Source: a gamma proteobacterium HdN1 (lineage in GTDB: Bacteria > Pseudomonadota > Gammaproteobacteria > Pseudomonadales > Ketobacteraceae). Taken from it: 64,000 nucleotides of DNA. Below are positions 55,451 through 64,000 of this stretch, piece after piece; position 1 is the stretch's first letter, and each line of letters starts with the position of its first letter. Location of the stretch: contig FP929140.1 of NCBI GenBank assembly GCA_000198515.1, positions 2,640,527 through 2,704,526 of the forward strand, in the 5' to 3' direction. The translations under genes were made by a program, and so were the position numbers. Under the pieces are notes generated by a model, which saw only the letters and a program-made list of their open reading frames with translations, was not told the origin of the DNA and did not search any database.

Positions 55451-56613
55451 CAGCAGCAAAACCCACTCCGGTGCCAAGCCCAAAACTGACGGTTGTGGAG
55501 GGTTCGCAGACGAACTCTCCAGGGCAGCGTTTAGCGCGCGCGCGCACTCAGCAGGCGCTCACGCCTGAAACCGTGGCCAAGCGCCTGAATCTTTCGGTGT
55601 CCATGGTCAAAGCCATTGAGGCTGATAATCCACGCTTATTGCCTGGCCCCGCTTTTACTCGTGGCTACATTCGTAACTATGCCAAATTGCTAGGCGTTCC
55701 GGCAGATGAGTTGGTGGAAGCTTACGATCGCATCCATTCGGCCAGTAAAGCAGCCTCACAGCCCGTCGTTGAGCCTGTGCGAGGGCGTTCACGCTGGCTT
55801 GCGCACCTTGGCCAAGGCGTTGTGTTGCTGATCGTTCTTGCGCTTGTTGGGGGCGTGGGCTTGCTGATTTATCGACACGGCGGCAGCGTGATCGGAAAAG
55901 CGCTGGAAACCGCCAAAAGCCTTTCGGCCGAAGGAGAGGCTGCATCCGGAGTGCCCACAGTGAGTGAGGTTGCGCCGACGCAGGTGGATGCTGCCGGCAC
56001 TGTGAAACTTTCCATTCCGCTTAAGCCCGTCGGCGCAGACAGCGCGCCAGCGGTTCACGAGCCTGCTCGCCAACCGCCGGTGGGTGAGAAAAACAGCACG
56101 CAAGAGGGTGGCACGAACCAAGCAGGTGCACCACAAGCAAATGCAGGCGTTCAAGAAGGGGCGGTATCGGCTGAGCCGAAACAAATCCTTCCTGTGCAAG
56201 AGCGCGTTTCAGTGCAAGCAGGCCAGCCAGCCCAGGAAAGCATTCCGGCACAAAAAAACCTTGAGCAAGCTGCAAGCTTCGCTGTCATGGGTGGTTCTCA
56301 AGGGCCGAGCGCTTCAGAAAGCGCGACTGGCGCTGAAGGTGCGTCTAGCGTGACCCGCAGTGATACGCCGTTGGCGCAGGTAAGCCTTGCGTTCTCGGGG
56401 GCAAGTTATGTGGATATCAAGGATGCAAAGGGTAAAACCTTGTTCAAGGGGCTTAAGCCGGCGGGTTCTGACCTTCAGCTGCAAGGTGCGCCACCGATGA
56501 AAGTGTTGGTGGGATATGCGCCGGGTGTGAAGGTGAGTTTTAACGGTAAACCGTTCGCGTTTTCCGCGCCACGCGGCAGAAATGTTGCCCAATTTACACT
56601 CGGTGCTATATAG
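55447..56613 (+). CDS. rodZ: RodZ-like cytoskeleton/cell-shape protein
   Basis: 388-residue bitopic protein: N-terminal Cro-type helix-turn-helix (about 25-95, RLARARTQQALTPETVAKRL and FTRGYIRNYAKLLGVPADEL), one membrane helix (about 122-142), a Gln/Ala/Glu-rich linker (about 150-300) and the C-terminal DUF4115 domain (about 310-385, DIKDAKGKTLFKGLK). In E. coli RodZ binds MreB and keeps rod shape. ATGA overlap with pilF. Confidence 0.92.
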   Translation: MTAAKPTPVPSPKLTVVEGSQTNSPGQRLARARTQQALTPETVAKRLNLSVSMVKAIEADNPRLLPGPAFTRGYIRNYAKLLGVPADELVEAYDRIHSASKAASQPVVEPVRGRSRWLAHLGQGVVLLIVLALVGGVGLLIYRHGGSVIGKALETAKSLSAEGEAASGVPTVSEVAPTQVDAAGTVKLSIPLKPVGADSAPAVHEPARQPPVGEKNSTQEGGTNQAGAPQANAGVQEGAVSAEPKQILPVQERVSVQAGQPAQESIPAQKNLEQAASFAVMGGSQGPSASESATGAEGASSVTRSDTPLAQVSLAFSGASYVDIKDAKGKTLFKGLKPAGSDLQLQGAPPMKVLVGYAPGVKVSFNGKPFAFSAPRGRNVAQFTLGAI

Positions 56614-56675
56614 CGAACGGCCGCAATATTGCACTTGGATCCCCGCTGCCTCCGAGTGCATTGTGTCGCTATAAA

Positions 56676-56750
56676 GTTGTGTCGCAAAAAATTGCGCTGT
56701 TAAAAATTGCGTTTGTAAAAACTGCGTTTGTAAAAAAAGTGTCGTTAAAA
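56676..56750 (+). repeat. Five degenerate 15-bp tandem repeats before ispG
   Basis: Units like ATTGCGTTTGTAAAA repeat every 15 bp in the 173-bp gap between rodZ and ispG. TAA recurs at 56701, 56716, 56731 and 56746, all in the reading frame of rodZ. The region is AT-rich with short inverted parts (GCAAAAAATTGC at 56683-56694). No promoter was clear. Confidence 0.85.
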
Positions 56751-56786
56751 ATTGCTTTGCGCGAAATGTTGTAGGCAGGAGAGCAT

Positions 56787-57911
56787 ATGTTTCAAGAAAA
56801 CCCCATTAAACGCCGTAAATCTCGGCAGATCATGGTCGGCAATGTACCCGTTGGCGGCGATGCGCCGATTTCCGTGCAAAGCATGACGAACACCAAAACC
56901 ACCGACATTGACGCCACAGTAGCGCAAATCGTGCGGATGGAAGCGGCCGGGGCCGACATCGTGCGGGTGAGCGTACCCAGCATGGAAGCGGCGGATGCGT
57001 TTGGCGAAATTCGCAAGCAGGTGAATGTACCGCTGGTAGCGGATATTCATTTTGACCACAAAATTGCGCTTGCGGTGGCAGAGAAGGGGGTTGATTGCTT
57101 GCGCATCAATCCGGGCAATATCGGTAAAGAAGATCGTATTCGGGCGGTGGTTGAATCGGCAAGAGAGAAGAAAATTCCGATTCGTATCGGTGTGAATGCA
57201 GGTTCTTTGGAGCGCGATTTGTTGCGTAAATACCACGAGCCCACAGCAGACGCGATGGTGGAATCGGCGATGCGCCACGTTGGGATTCTAGAGCAGCTGG
57301 ATTTTCCTGATTTCAAGCTTAGCTTGAAGGCTTCTAACGTATTTATGACGGTAGATGCCTACCGCAAAATTGCAGGATTGATTGAACAGCCGCTGCATTT
57401 GGGCGTTACCGAGGCGGGGACGTTTCGGTCGGGCACGGTAAAATCTGCAATCGCGCTGGGTGCATTATTGATGGAAGGTATTGGCGATACCTTACGAATT
57501 TCGCTGGCCGCTGATCCGGTTGAAGAAATCAAAGTGGGTTTTGATATTCTGAAAAGCCTTGGTTTACGCAGTAAGGGGATCAACTTTATTGCCTGCCCGA
57601 GCTGTTCCCGGCAGAATTTTGATGTGATCGGTACGGTGAACGAACTTGAAGCCCGCCTTCAGGACATTAACGTACCGCTGGATGTGGCGGTGATTGGCTG
57701 TATCGTAAACGGCCCAGGTGAGGCGAAAATTTCCGACGTCGGCCTTACGGGCGGTACCCCCGCAAATTTGATTTATCGGGAAGGCAAACCCAGCCACAAG
57801 ATTGATAACGCCGGCCTTGTGGATGAGTTGGAGCGTATTGTTCGGGCGAAGGCGGCAGAAGTGCAAGCATCCGGCAGTAAGGAACGCAAAACCGTTAAAC
57901 TGCTTGGATAA
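56787..57911 (+). CDS. ispG: IspG, HMBPP synthase
   Basis: 374-residue enzyme of the non-mevalonate isoprenoid route. The 4Fe-4S ligands Cys270, Cys273 (CPSC) and Cys305 plus Glu312 (NGPGEAK) are present. It starts [24 protein letters not shown] lies about 8 bases before the ATG. It reduces the cyclic diphosphate substrate to HMBPP with flavodoxin or ferredoxin. Position before hisS is conserved. Confidence 0.97.
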   Translation: MFQENPIKRRKSRQIMVGNVPVGGDAPISVQSMTNTKTTDIDATVAQIVRMEAAGADIVRVSVPSMEAADAFGEIRKQVNVPLVADIHFDHKIALAVAEKGVDCLRINPGNIGKEDRIRAVVESAREKKIPIRIGVNAGSLERDLLRKYHEPTADAMVESAMRHVGILEQLDFPDFKLSLKASNVFMTVDAYRKIAGLIEQPLHLGVTEAGTFRSGTVKSAIALGALLMEGIGDTLRISLAADPVEEIKVGFDILKSLGLRSKGINFIACPSCSRQNFDVIGTVNELEARLQDINVPLDVAVIGCIVNGPGEAKISDVGLTGGTPANLIYREGKPSHKIDNAGLVDELERIVRAKAAEVQASGSKERKTVKLLG

Positions 57912-57933
57912 TCACTCCACGAGGAATTCCGCT

Positions 57934-59211
57934 TTGGGAAAACGTATTACCGCCATTCGTGGCATGAACGATATTCTGCCATCGCAATCCGTTGCGTGGC
58001 GCCACTTGGAAGATACAGTAAGAAATCTGCTTACTGGCTACGGCTATGGCGAAATTCGCCTGCCCATTGTTGAATATACCGAGCTTTTCAAGCGCTCTAT
58101 CGGCGAGGTCACTGACATCGTCGAAAAAGAGATGTACACCTTTGAAGATCGCAATGGCGAGAGTCTGACGCTACGCCCTGAAGGTACGGCCGGTTGTGTG
58201 CGCGCAGGTGAGGAGCAAGGCTTGCTCTATAATCAGGTGCAGCGCCTTTGGTATGCGGGCCCGATGTTTCGCTATGAAAAGCCCCAAAAAGGCCGCTACC
58301 GGCAGTTTCACCAGATTGGTGTCGAAACCTTCGGTATGGTGGGCCCAGATATTGATGCCGAGTTGATCGTTTTGACAGCTCAACTTTGGGCCGCGCTAGG
58401 GATCAGCGAGCTGGTGCGCCTACAGCTGAACAGCTTAGGCACCTCGGCCGAGCGCGCCCGCTACCGTACAGATCTTGTTGCGTGGCTGGAACAGCATCGC
58501 GAACAGTTGGATGAAGACAGCCAGCGCCGTCTGACCAGCAATCCGCTCCGTATCTTGGACAGTAAAGATCCAGCAACCCAAGCGATCCTTGACCAAGCAC
58601 CGAGTTTGGCGGATTACTTGGAAGATGAATCGCGCACGCACTTTGACGGCCTGAAAGCGATGCTGGATGCTGCGGGGGTGCGCTATGAGATCAATCCACG
58701 CTTGGTTCGTGGATTGGATTACTACGGAAAAACCGTATTTGAGTGGGTGACTACTGCATTGGGTGCTCAGGGAACGGTTTGTGCGGGTGGTCGCTACGAT
58801 GGTTTGGTCGAACAGTTAGGAGGGCGCGCTACGCCCGCCGTTGGTTTTGCCATGGGGGTTGAACGTCTGGTGCTTTTGCTGGAAACCTGCGATAAAGTGG
58901 CCCACCTGAATCTGCAACCTCACGCCTATTTTATTGTCAGTGAAGGCTTGGAAGCGCAGAGCCTCGCAATGGCTGGGCGCTTGCGTGCTGCGCTGCCGGG
59001 GCTGCGCCTGACCATGCACTGCGGCGGTGGGAAATTTAAAAAGCAGGTGAAGAAGGCAGACGAGAGCGGCGCACGGGTGGCCCTGATTTTGGGCGAGAAC
59101 GAGGCGGCGAGTGGCGAACTTGCGATCAAATACATGCGTGAAGATCGACCCCAAGAAACCATCACAGAAGCGGCGGTGGTCGAGCGTTTGCTTGCCTTGA
59201 TGCAGGGTTGA
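57934..59211 (+). CDS. hisS: Histidyl-tRNA synthetase
   Basis: 425-residue class II synthetase. Motif 2 ([20 protein letters not shown]), the histidine loop [13 protein letters not shown] and motif 3 ([11 protein letters not shown]) are present. TTG at 57934 is the start: GAGGA lies 8 bases upstream and the product begins [16 protein letters not shown] as in relatives. The longer reading frame upstream re-reads ispG. Confidence 0.97.
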   Translation: MGKRITAIRGMNDILPSQSVAWRHLEDTVRNLLTGYGYGEIRLPIVEYTELFKRSIGEVTDIVEKEMYTFEDRNGESLTLRPEGTAGCVRAGEEQGLLYNQVQRLWYAGPMFRYEKPQKGRYRQFHQIGVETFGMVGPDIDAELIVLTAQLWAALGISELVRLQLNSLGTSAERARYRTDLVAWLEQHREQLDEDSQRRLTSNPLRILDSKDPATQAILDQAPSLADYLEDESRTHFDGLKAMLDAAGVRYEINPRLVRGLDYYGKTVFEWVTTALGAQGTVCAGGRYDGLVEQLGGRATPAVGFAMGVERLVLLLETCDKVAHLNLQPHAYFIVSEGLEAQSLAMAGRLRAALPGLRLTMHCGGGKFKKQVKKADESGARVALILGENEAASGELAIKYMREDRPQETITEAAVVERLLALMQG

Positions 59212-59307
59212 TCCGTTGGCATTGCGGCGTGGTTTTTGAGCGTTGCAGCCGTTTTTAGTGCAAAATTTTTATTCATTTTTCAGGCGTAAGCGCCTTTGGA
59301 GAACACA

Positions 59308-59994
59308 GTGGCCGGCTACCATACAGAAGAAGAGCAAATCCAGGCGATCAAGGATTGGTGGAAGGATTACGGCAATACCGTATTGATCGGTTTCGGCCTT
59401 GCTTTGGCCATCCTGTTTGGCTGGAAGGCTTGGCAGTCTAGCGCGAAAGATAAATCCGACACGGCGGCTACGGCGTATATGCAGATGCAGGATGCGGCGC
59501 AGGCCATGCGCCAACAGCCGCCGGTTGCGTCTGCTGCTGATGGTAGCAAAGTGGAGACCCCACAGCATGCCACGTTCTTACATATGGCAGAGCAAATCAA
59601 GAAAGACTACCCCGATAGCGGCTACGCGATTATGGCGGCGCTGCAGTTAGCGCGTGACAAGGTCGACAATAACGACGCAGCTGCAGCAGAGGTTGAGCTG
59701 CGCTGGGCGTTAGATCACAAGCCCAACCCCGCATTGACTACGATTATCAACATGCGCCTTGCACGGGTGCTGGCGATGAAAGGTGATATCGACGGCGGCT
59801 TAAAGGTATTGGAAGGCATTCAGCCGGAAGCGCAGCGCGCCGAATATGAGGAGGTCAAAGGTGATCTCTATTATGCAAAAGGCGATATGACCAAGGCGCG
59901 TGAAGCCTATCAGGCAAGCATGAACGCAGGTGGTGGTTCGGCGAGCCAAGCGATTTTGAAAACCAAACTAGATGATTTGGCGGTAGCAGAATGA
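59308..59994 (+). CDS. yfgM: YfgM-like translocon-associated TPR protein
   Basis: 228-residue inner-membrane protein with cytoplasmic start (AGYHTEEEQIQAIKDWWKDY), one membrane helix (about 25-45) and a periplasmic TPR domain. In E. coli YfgM binds SecYEG and chaperones such as PpiD. GTG at 59308 is preferred because GGAG lies six bases before it; a TTG at 59296 is possible. ATGA overlap with bamB. Confidence 0.9.
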   Translation: MAGYHTEEEQIQAIKDWWKDYGNTVLIGFGLALAILFGWKAWQSSAKDKSDTAATAYMQMQDAAQAMRQQPPVASAADGSKVETPQHATFLHMAEQIKKDYPDSGYAIMAALQLARDKVDNNDAAAAEVELRWALDHKPNPALTTIINMRLARVLAMKGDIDGGLKVLEGIQPEAQRAEYEEVKGDLYYAKGDMTKAREAYQASMNAGGGSASQAILKTKLDDLAVAE

Positions 59995-61169
59995 GTTTAT
60001 CTTTGCGCGTGCCTCTACCAAAAGTTGCGCTATCCGCTTGCTTGCTGGCAATGGTGGCTACGTTGTCGGCCTGCAGCGATGACGATGTTGCGCCGCCTTC
60101 TCCGCTACCAGATTTTGATTCGACGCTCGTTTTGAAGAAAATGTGGTCGGCTTCTGTAGGCGATGGCGTGGGCGATTACTACATTTCGCTTTCGCCTAGC
60201 GTGACAGACACAAGCGTTTTTGCCGGTTCTGTCGATGGCACCGTGGCCCGCTTCGAGCGCCGAAAAGGTGCAGAGATGTGGGAAAAGGAAACCGATTATG
60301 CAATTACCGGCGGTGTGGCCGCGGGGCATGGCGTGGTTGCGTTTGGCACATCAAGTGGTGATGTGGTTGCCTTGCGTGAAGAAGATGGCAGCCAATTGTG
60401 GAAGGTGAATCTTGGCGGCCAGATTTTATCGACGCCCGCATTGGCTGAAGACCGTGTGGTTGTGCAAACCGTGGATGGACGCTTGCATGGGCTTGCGCTG
60501 GCGGATGGCAGCCGGCAATGGCTTTACGATACCTCGATCCCGATCCTGACGCTGCGCGGTGAAAGCAATCCTTTGCTGGTGGGCAATGTGGTGCTGGCCG
60601 GATTTGCTAACGGCAAATTAGTGGCGCTGCAAGCGGATAACGGCTTTGTTGGGTGGGAGCGCCAAGTTGCCGAACCGGATGGCCGCTCGGAGCTGGAGCG
60701 CCTTGTGGACATTGATGGCCGCATGGATATTGAAGGCGCAAATGTCTATGCCGCCACTTATCAAGGCCGTGTTGCGGCGGTTGAAGTGCCGAGCGGTCGG
60801 CAAGTTTGGAGCAAGCCATTTTCATCGCATTCTGGGCTTTCTGTCGTAGATGGATTGGTATTCATCAGTTCCGACGATGGCGATGTGGTGGCTTTGGACT
60901 CTGCGACGGGTGCGGAGCAATGGCGTCAAACGGGGCTCAAACGCCGCTCTGTAACGGCGCCGGTTGCTTATGAGGACTTCGTTGTCGTAGGTGATTTCGA
61001 AGGCTATTTGTTCTGGTTGGATCGCCGCACGGGTGAGTTCCTTGCGCGGGTTCGCGTAGACAGCGATGGCCTGCGGGCACCGGCGGTTGTGGTCAAAAAT
61101 GTGGTTTATGTTCAGGCCAATGACGGTACTTTGGCCGCTTACCGTGTGAAGAAGCGAATTTCCAAATGA
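59991..61169 (+). CDS. bamB: BamB, outer-membrane assembly lipoprotein
   Basis: 392-residue lipoprotein of the BAM complex with lipobox LSAC (Cys28) and an eight-bladed WD/PQQ-like propeller; units such as [20 protein letters not shown] and [20 protein letters not shown] recur. It assists folding of outer-membrane barrels with BamA. Overlaps yfgM and der by ATGA on both sides, so the three are coupled. Confidence 0.96.
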   Translation: MSLSLRVPLPKVALSACLLAMVATLSACSDDDVAPPSPLPDFDSTLVLKKMWSASVGDGVGDYYISLSPSVTDTSVFAGSVDGTVARFERRKGAEMWEKETDYAITGGVAAGHGVVAFGTSSGDVVALREEDGSQLWKVNLGGQILSTPALAEDRVVVQTVDGRLHGLALADGSRQWLYDTSIPILTLRGESNPLLVGNVVLAGFANGKLVALQADNGFVGWERQVAEPDGRSELERLVDIDGRMDIEGANVYAATYQGRVAAVEVPSGRQVWSKPFSSHSGLSVVDGLVFISSDDGDVVALDSATGAEQWRQTGLKRRSVTAPVAYEDFVVVGDFEGYLFWLDRRTGEFLARVRVDSDGLRAPAVVVKNVVYVQANDGTLAAYRVKKRISK

Positions 61170-62590
61170 AAGCTGCCGTTGCCCTTGTCGGGCGTCCCAA
61201 CGTAGGAAAGTCTACGTTATTCAACCGCTTAACCAAAACGCGAGATGCGATCGTTGCGGATATGCCTGGCCTTACGCGCGATCGTAAGTACGGCGAAGCG
61301 CGTGTGGGGGCGCATGCCTTTTTGGTGATTGATACCGGAGGCATTACCGGCGAGGAGGAGGGCATTGATAGCTTGATGGCAGAGCAGTCGATGCTGGCGA
61401 TTGAAGAAGCCGATCTGGTGTTCTTTATCGTAGACGCGAAGGCGGGTTTAACGGCAGGTGATGAGGTTTTAGCGCAGCGTTTGCGCGTTCGTGAAAAGCC
61501 GCTTTATGTGGTCGTGAACAAAATCGACGGACAGGATAGTGATGAAGCGCTGGCGGAGTTTTCGCGCTTAGGTTTGGGGGATCCGTTCTTCATCTCTGCG
61601 AGCCATGGGCGCGGCGTTACTCAGATGATCGACGATGTGTTCGGTGCGGTGGGTGAAGATGCCATTCTACCCGAGCCTACACCTGAAGATACCGGCATTC
61701 GCATTGCGGTAGTGGGGCGGCCCAACGTTGGAAAATCCACGCTGATCAACCGGATGCTGGGTGAGGAACGTGTCGTGGTATTCGATATGCCAGGCACTAC
61801 TCGCGATAGCATCTACATTCCTTATGAGCGGCGCGGCCAGAAGTACACTCTCATTGATACGGCGGGCGTACGCAAACGTGGCAGGGTGGATGAGGCCGTT
61901 GAAAAGTTTTCGGTCATAAAAACCCTGCAAGCAATCGAAGATGCGCACGTTGTGATTCTAGTGCTGGATGCGCGCGAGGGGATCGTCGATCAAGACCTGC
62001 ATTTGTTAGGGTTTGTGCTGGAAACGGGGCGCTCTCTGTTAATCGCCTTGAACAAATGGGATGGCATGGACGATTATCAGAAATCCCGCGTGAAGGTCGA
62101 GATTGATCGGCGCATGGAATTTGTCAGCTTTGCGAAAATCCACTTTATTTCCGCATTGCACGGCACGGGCGTTGGCGATTTGTACGGATCGGTAGAGCGT
62201 GCCTATCAGTCGGCGTTTCGGCGCCTGTCTACTCCGGCACTCACTCGCATTTTAGAAGATGCAATTGCAGATTATCAGCCGCCGCTCGTGGGTGGCCGAC
62301 GCATCAAGTTGCGCTATGCCCACATGGGCGGCGTGAATCCGCCTCGGATCGTTATCCACGGCAATCAGACGGATAGCGTGCCCGGTTCGTATCGGCGTTA
62401 TCTGGAAAATACTTTTCATCGCCTGATGAAGCTGGAAGGTACGCCACTCCAAGTGGAATTTAAGACCAGTGAGAACCCTTTTGCGGGCCGCCCTCAAGAG
62501 CTTTCCGCCCGCCAAACGGCGAAGAAAAAGCGTTTGATGACTCATGTGAAAAAAGCAGAGTACAAGCGCAAGCAAAAAACTCGCAAATAA
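61166..62590 (+). CDS. der: Der (EngA) GTPase
   Basis: 474-residue ribosome-assembly GTPase with two G domains: [14 protein letters not shown] (residues 8-21) and [14 protein letters not shown] (about 186-199), each with DxxG and NKxD elements (NKIDG, NKWDG), and a C-terminal KH-like domain. The basic tail [21 protein letters not shown] is usual. The stop lies in an AT-rich repeat. Confidence 0.98.
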   Translation: MKAAVALVGRPNVGKSTLFNRLTKTRDAIVADMPGLTRDRKYGEARVGAHAFLVIDTGGITGEEEGIDSLMAEQSMLAIEEADLVFFIVDAKAGLTAGDEVLAQRLRVREKPLYVVVNKIDGQDSDEALAEFSRLGLGDPFFISASHGRGVTQMIDDVFGAVGEDAILPEPTPEDTGIRIAVVGRPNVGKSTLINRMLGEERVVVFDMPGTTRDSIYIPYERRGQKYTLIDTAGVRKRGRVDEAVEKFSVIKTLQAIEDAHVVILVLDAREGIVDQDLHLLGFVLETGRSLLIALNKWDGMDDYQKSRVKVEIDRRMEFVSFAKIHFISALHGTGVGDLYGSVERAYQSAFRRLSTPALTRILEDAIADYQPPLVGGRRIKLRYAHMGGVNPPRIVIHGNQTDSVPGSYRRYLENTFHRLMKLEGTPLQVEFKTSENPFAGRPQELSARQTAKKKRLMTHVKKAEYKRKQKTRK

Positions 62591-62644
62591 CTCTCAAAAA
62601 ATTGCAAATAATTCCCAAAAAAATCGCAAATAACTCGCAAATAA
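62583..62644 (+). repeat. Repeated GCAAATAA units after der
   Basis: GCAAATAA occurs four times (62583, 62604, 62626, 62637), the first being the end of der. Copies at 62609-62611 and 62642-62644 put TAA again in the der frame. The gap to the convergent DUF2914 gene is 109 bp and contains no clear terminator. Confidence 0.85.
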
Positions 62645-62699
62645 CGACAGGCAGCAGTGCGAATCTGCTGCCCAATACATTCAGGTAAATTTTTCCCCC

Positions 62700-63563
62700 T
62701 TAATCCATTCGTTTTGCATTGAAGGCGCTTGCTGCTAGCAATTTGCCTTGACGATCGACTACTTGCACCTGCCATGCGCCCGGTGCGAAATAGCTTACAA
62801 ACTTGCTGGAAGTTGATTTTGCATCGTGATCGCTGCGTGTTGCAACGCTCGCCTTCAGCTTTCCGTCTAGATACCAGTGGTAGTTGACCTGCTCGTTTGG
62901 CTTTCCTGTGTTTGCGCTGAAGACTACGCGCACAGCCTTTTTCTTGCCAACTGAAATACTGCCTCGCTCAAGTGCTAGCGGGTCATGATCAATGATTTGT
63001 TGGAGCGTTACATCTTTCAGGCGCTTGTCGGCGATATAGATTTGGCCGGGACGAATGCCTGCGGCGGGGGCGGGTGCTTCGTTGATGGCTTTCAGCGCTG
63101 CGCTGCGGTTGGCGTTCGCGGTTTCAGCGGGCTTAGGATTTGTTTGTGCTGTCGTTGTAGCGACTGCTGCTGCGCTTTCGGTAGTGGAGGGCGCTGCTTT
63201 GGCTGGGTTTTCGGTGGGTTTTTTCGCAGAGATTGTTGGTAAATTCACGACGATGTGTTTGTCTGCGGAGGCGCTTGTCGCGCTCTTGGTAGCGCTTGCC
63301 GTAGTGCTCGTGGTGAGGGCAGACTGCGCTGGATGTGCTGCAATTTTGTTTGCGGTTCCCGCGTTACTGGGAATGGAATCTTCTTGGGTACTGACCGCTG
63401 CGGTTGGGGTGGCTTGATCCGCAGTGGAGGAGGGCCATAGCCACGTGGCGGCTCCGGCAACGGCGACGATCACGCCAACGATGGGGACGATACGGTTCCA
63501 GTGGTAGACGTATTCATATTGCGGACGTGTTTCTTGGTTCGGATGAGCAGATTTTTTTTCCAT
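62700..63563 (-). CDS. DUF2914 membrane protein
   Basis: 287-residue bitopic protein: short cytoplasmic start, a membrane helix (about 28-45, IVPIVGVIVAVAGAATWLW), a long Ala/Thr/Ser-rich periplasmic linker (about 50-165) and a C-terminal DUF2914 domain with VRVVFSANTGKPNEQVNYHW and GAWQVQVVDRQGKLL. The domain probably binds sugar or peptide in the periplasm, but this is not established. Divergent from the partial gene at 63678. Confidence 0.8.
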   Translation of the reverse strand: MEKKSAHPNQETRPQYEYVYHWNRIVPIVGVIVAVAGAATWLWPSSTADQATPTAAVSTQEDSIPSNAGTANKIAAHPAQSALTTSTTASATKSATSASADKHIVVNLPTISAKKPTENPAKAAPSTTESAAAVATTTAQTNPKPAETANANRSAALKAINEAPAPAAGIRPGQIYIADKRLKDVTLQQIIDHDPLALERGSISVGKKKAVRVVFSANTGKPNEQVNYHWYLDGKLKASVATRSDHDAKSTSSKFVSYFAPGAWQVQVVDRQGKLLAASAFNAKRMD

Positions 63564-63677
63564 GGGGTCACATTTTTATTGGAGGTTTTCGGATCAAGCA
63601 CCAAGCTTCCAGCAAGTGTAGCACCTATTTTTAGCATAAGTGGCTGATTTTCGACGTGGTATGGTGGGTGGGGTAAT

Positions 63678-64000
63678 ATGACTTCGGCTTTTTTCCAACT
63701 TCGAGTGCCTAGTGCATCGGCTTTCTGGTTTGCCGCGTATGTGCTTTGGTTGACAGCCTTTCCCATGTCGGGAGTACTGCTCGCACCGGGGGAACGCATG
63801 ATGTGGTTTACCTTGCCGCACGCCCTCACACTGATGGTTTTGGGGCATAGGCTATTGCTCTCCCAGTTGTATCAATGGTTGCCGTGGGCAGTGGCGGGGG
63901 CTGCTTTTTTGACCGTGGTTTATGGGTTTGTCGCCGGTCAGTTGAGCGGGCTGGGTTCTGGCTTGTTGCTGTTGCTGGGCGTGGTGACGGCTCCTCTTTC
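63678..64000 (+). CDS. Membrane protein, 3' end outside window
   Basis: 107 codons from ATG 63678 remain open to the window end. The product begins MTSAFFQLRVPSASAFWFAA and has three or four hydrophobic segments (about 15-32, 50-65, 72-90, 95-107). No family recognised from this part. Divergent from the DUF2914 gene, 114 bp away. Confidence 0.6.
   Translation, partial: MTSAFFQLRVPSASAFWFAAYVLWLTAFPMSGVLLAPGERMMWFTLPHALTLMVLGHRLLLSQLYQWLPWAVAGAAFLTVVYGFVAGQLSGLGSGLLLLLGVVTAPL

Overview
The window is a chromosomal segment of a gammaproteobacterium with moderate G+C content (judged by eye, not computed). The housekeeping order valS / hypothetical / holC / pepA / lptF-lptG / tRNA-Leu / queA-tgt-yajC / suhB / trmJ / cysE / iscR-iscS / ndk-rlmN-pilF-rodZ-ispG-hisS-yfgM-bamB-der matches, as I remember it, the PA3834-to-PA3799 block of Pseudomonas aeruginosa. 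That places it in or near the Pseudomonadales/Cellvibrionales/Xanthomonadales part of the class; I cannot name a genus. No phage, insertion sequence or CRISPR array was seen.

Layout. 1-6.1 kb: a full SUF iron-sulfur assembly operon on the minus strand (sufB-C-D-S-A-T, sufT cut by the window edge) with a divergent Rrf2 regulator; the shared control region holds an 8-bp-arm palindrome and an IscR type I-like site. 6.3-8.6 kb: an alpha/beta hydrolase, a small coiled-coil protein and a DUF4282 membrane protein. 8.8-15.1 kb: minus-strand MATE transporter, secreted FliL-like protein and an RND pump with its adaptor. 15.4-21.1 kb: PP2C phosphatase with a small tail-anchored partner, ferredoxin-NADP reductase, TetR regulator, DUF1653 protein, and a 7TMR-DISM sensor whose GGDEF domain is catalytically dead but keeps its I-site. 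21.3-25.0 kb: a fatty-acid desaturation locus (desaturase, ferredoxin-type reductase, an ATGA-coupled unknown protein and a divergent FabR/DesT-like repressor) with two GTACAnnTGTAC operators. 25.1-30.0 kb: a second RND pump and a rhombosortase-like protease. 30-41.6 kb: valS, a lipoprotein with 13-14 LVIVD repeats, holC, pepA, lptFG, an RDD protein and tRNA-Leu(CAA) with a clear promoter and terminator. 41.8-64 kb: tRNA queuosine genes and the conserved block down to der, then a DUF2914 protein and a truncated membrane protein gene.

Two departures from the expected order stand out. The ISC operon is reduced to iscR and iscS: iscU, iscA, hscB, hscA and fdx are absent before ndk, and IscS lacks the C-terminal tail used to dock IscU. 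With SUF complete in the same window, Fe-S assembly has probably moved to SUF, leaving IscS for sulfur transfer and IscR as regulator; IscR-like boxes lie in front of both iscR and sufB. Second, secD and secF do not follow yajC; a DUF445 membrane protein and a TonB-dependent receptor occupy that place.

A further recurring signature is short tandem duplication (14, 15, 18, 19 or 21 bp, most often 15) at gene 3' ends, in signal peptides and in linkers. In some cases it copies an in-frame stop codon several times.
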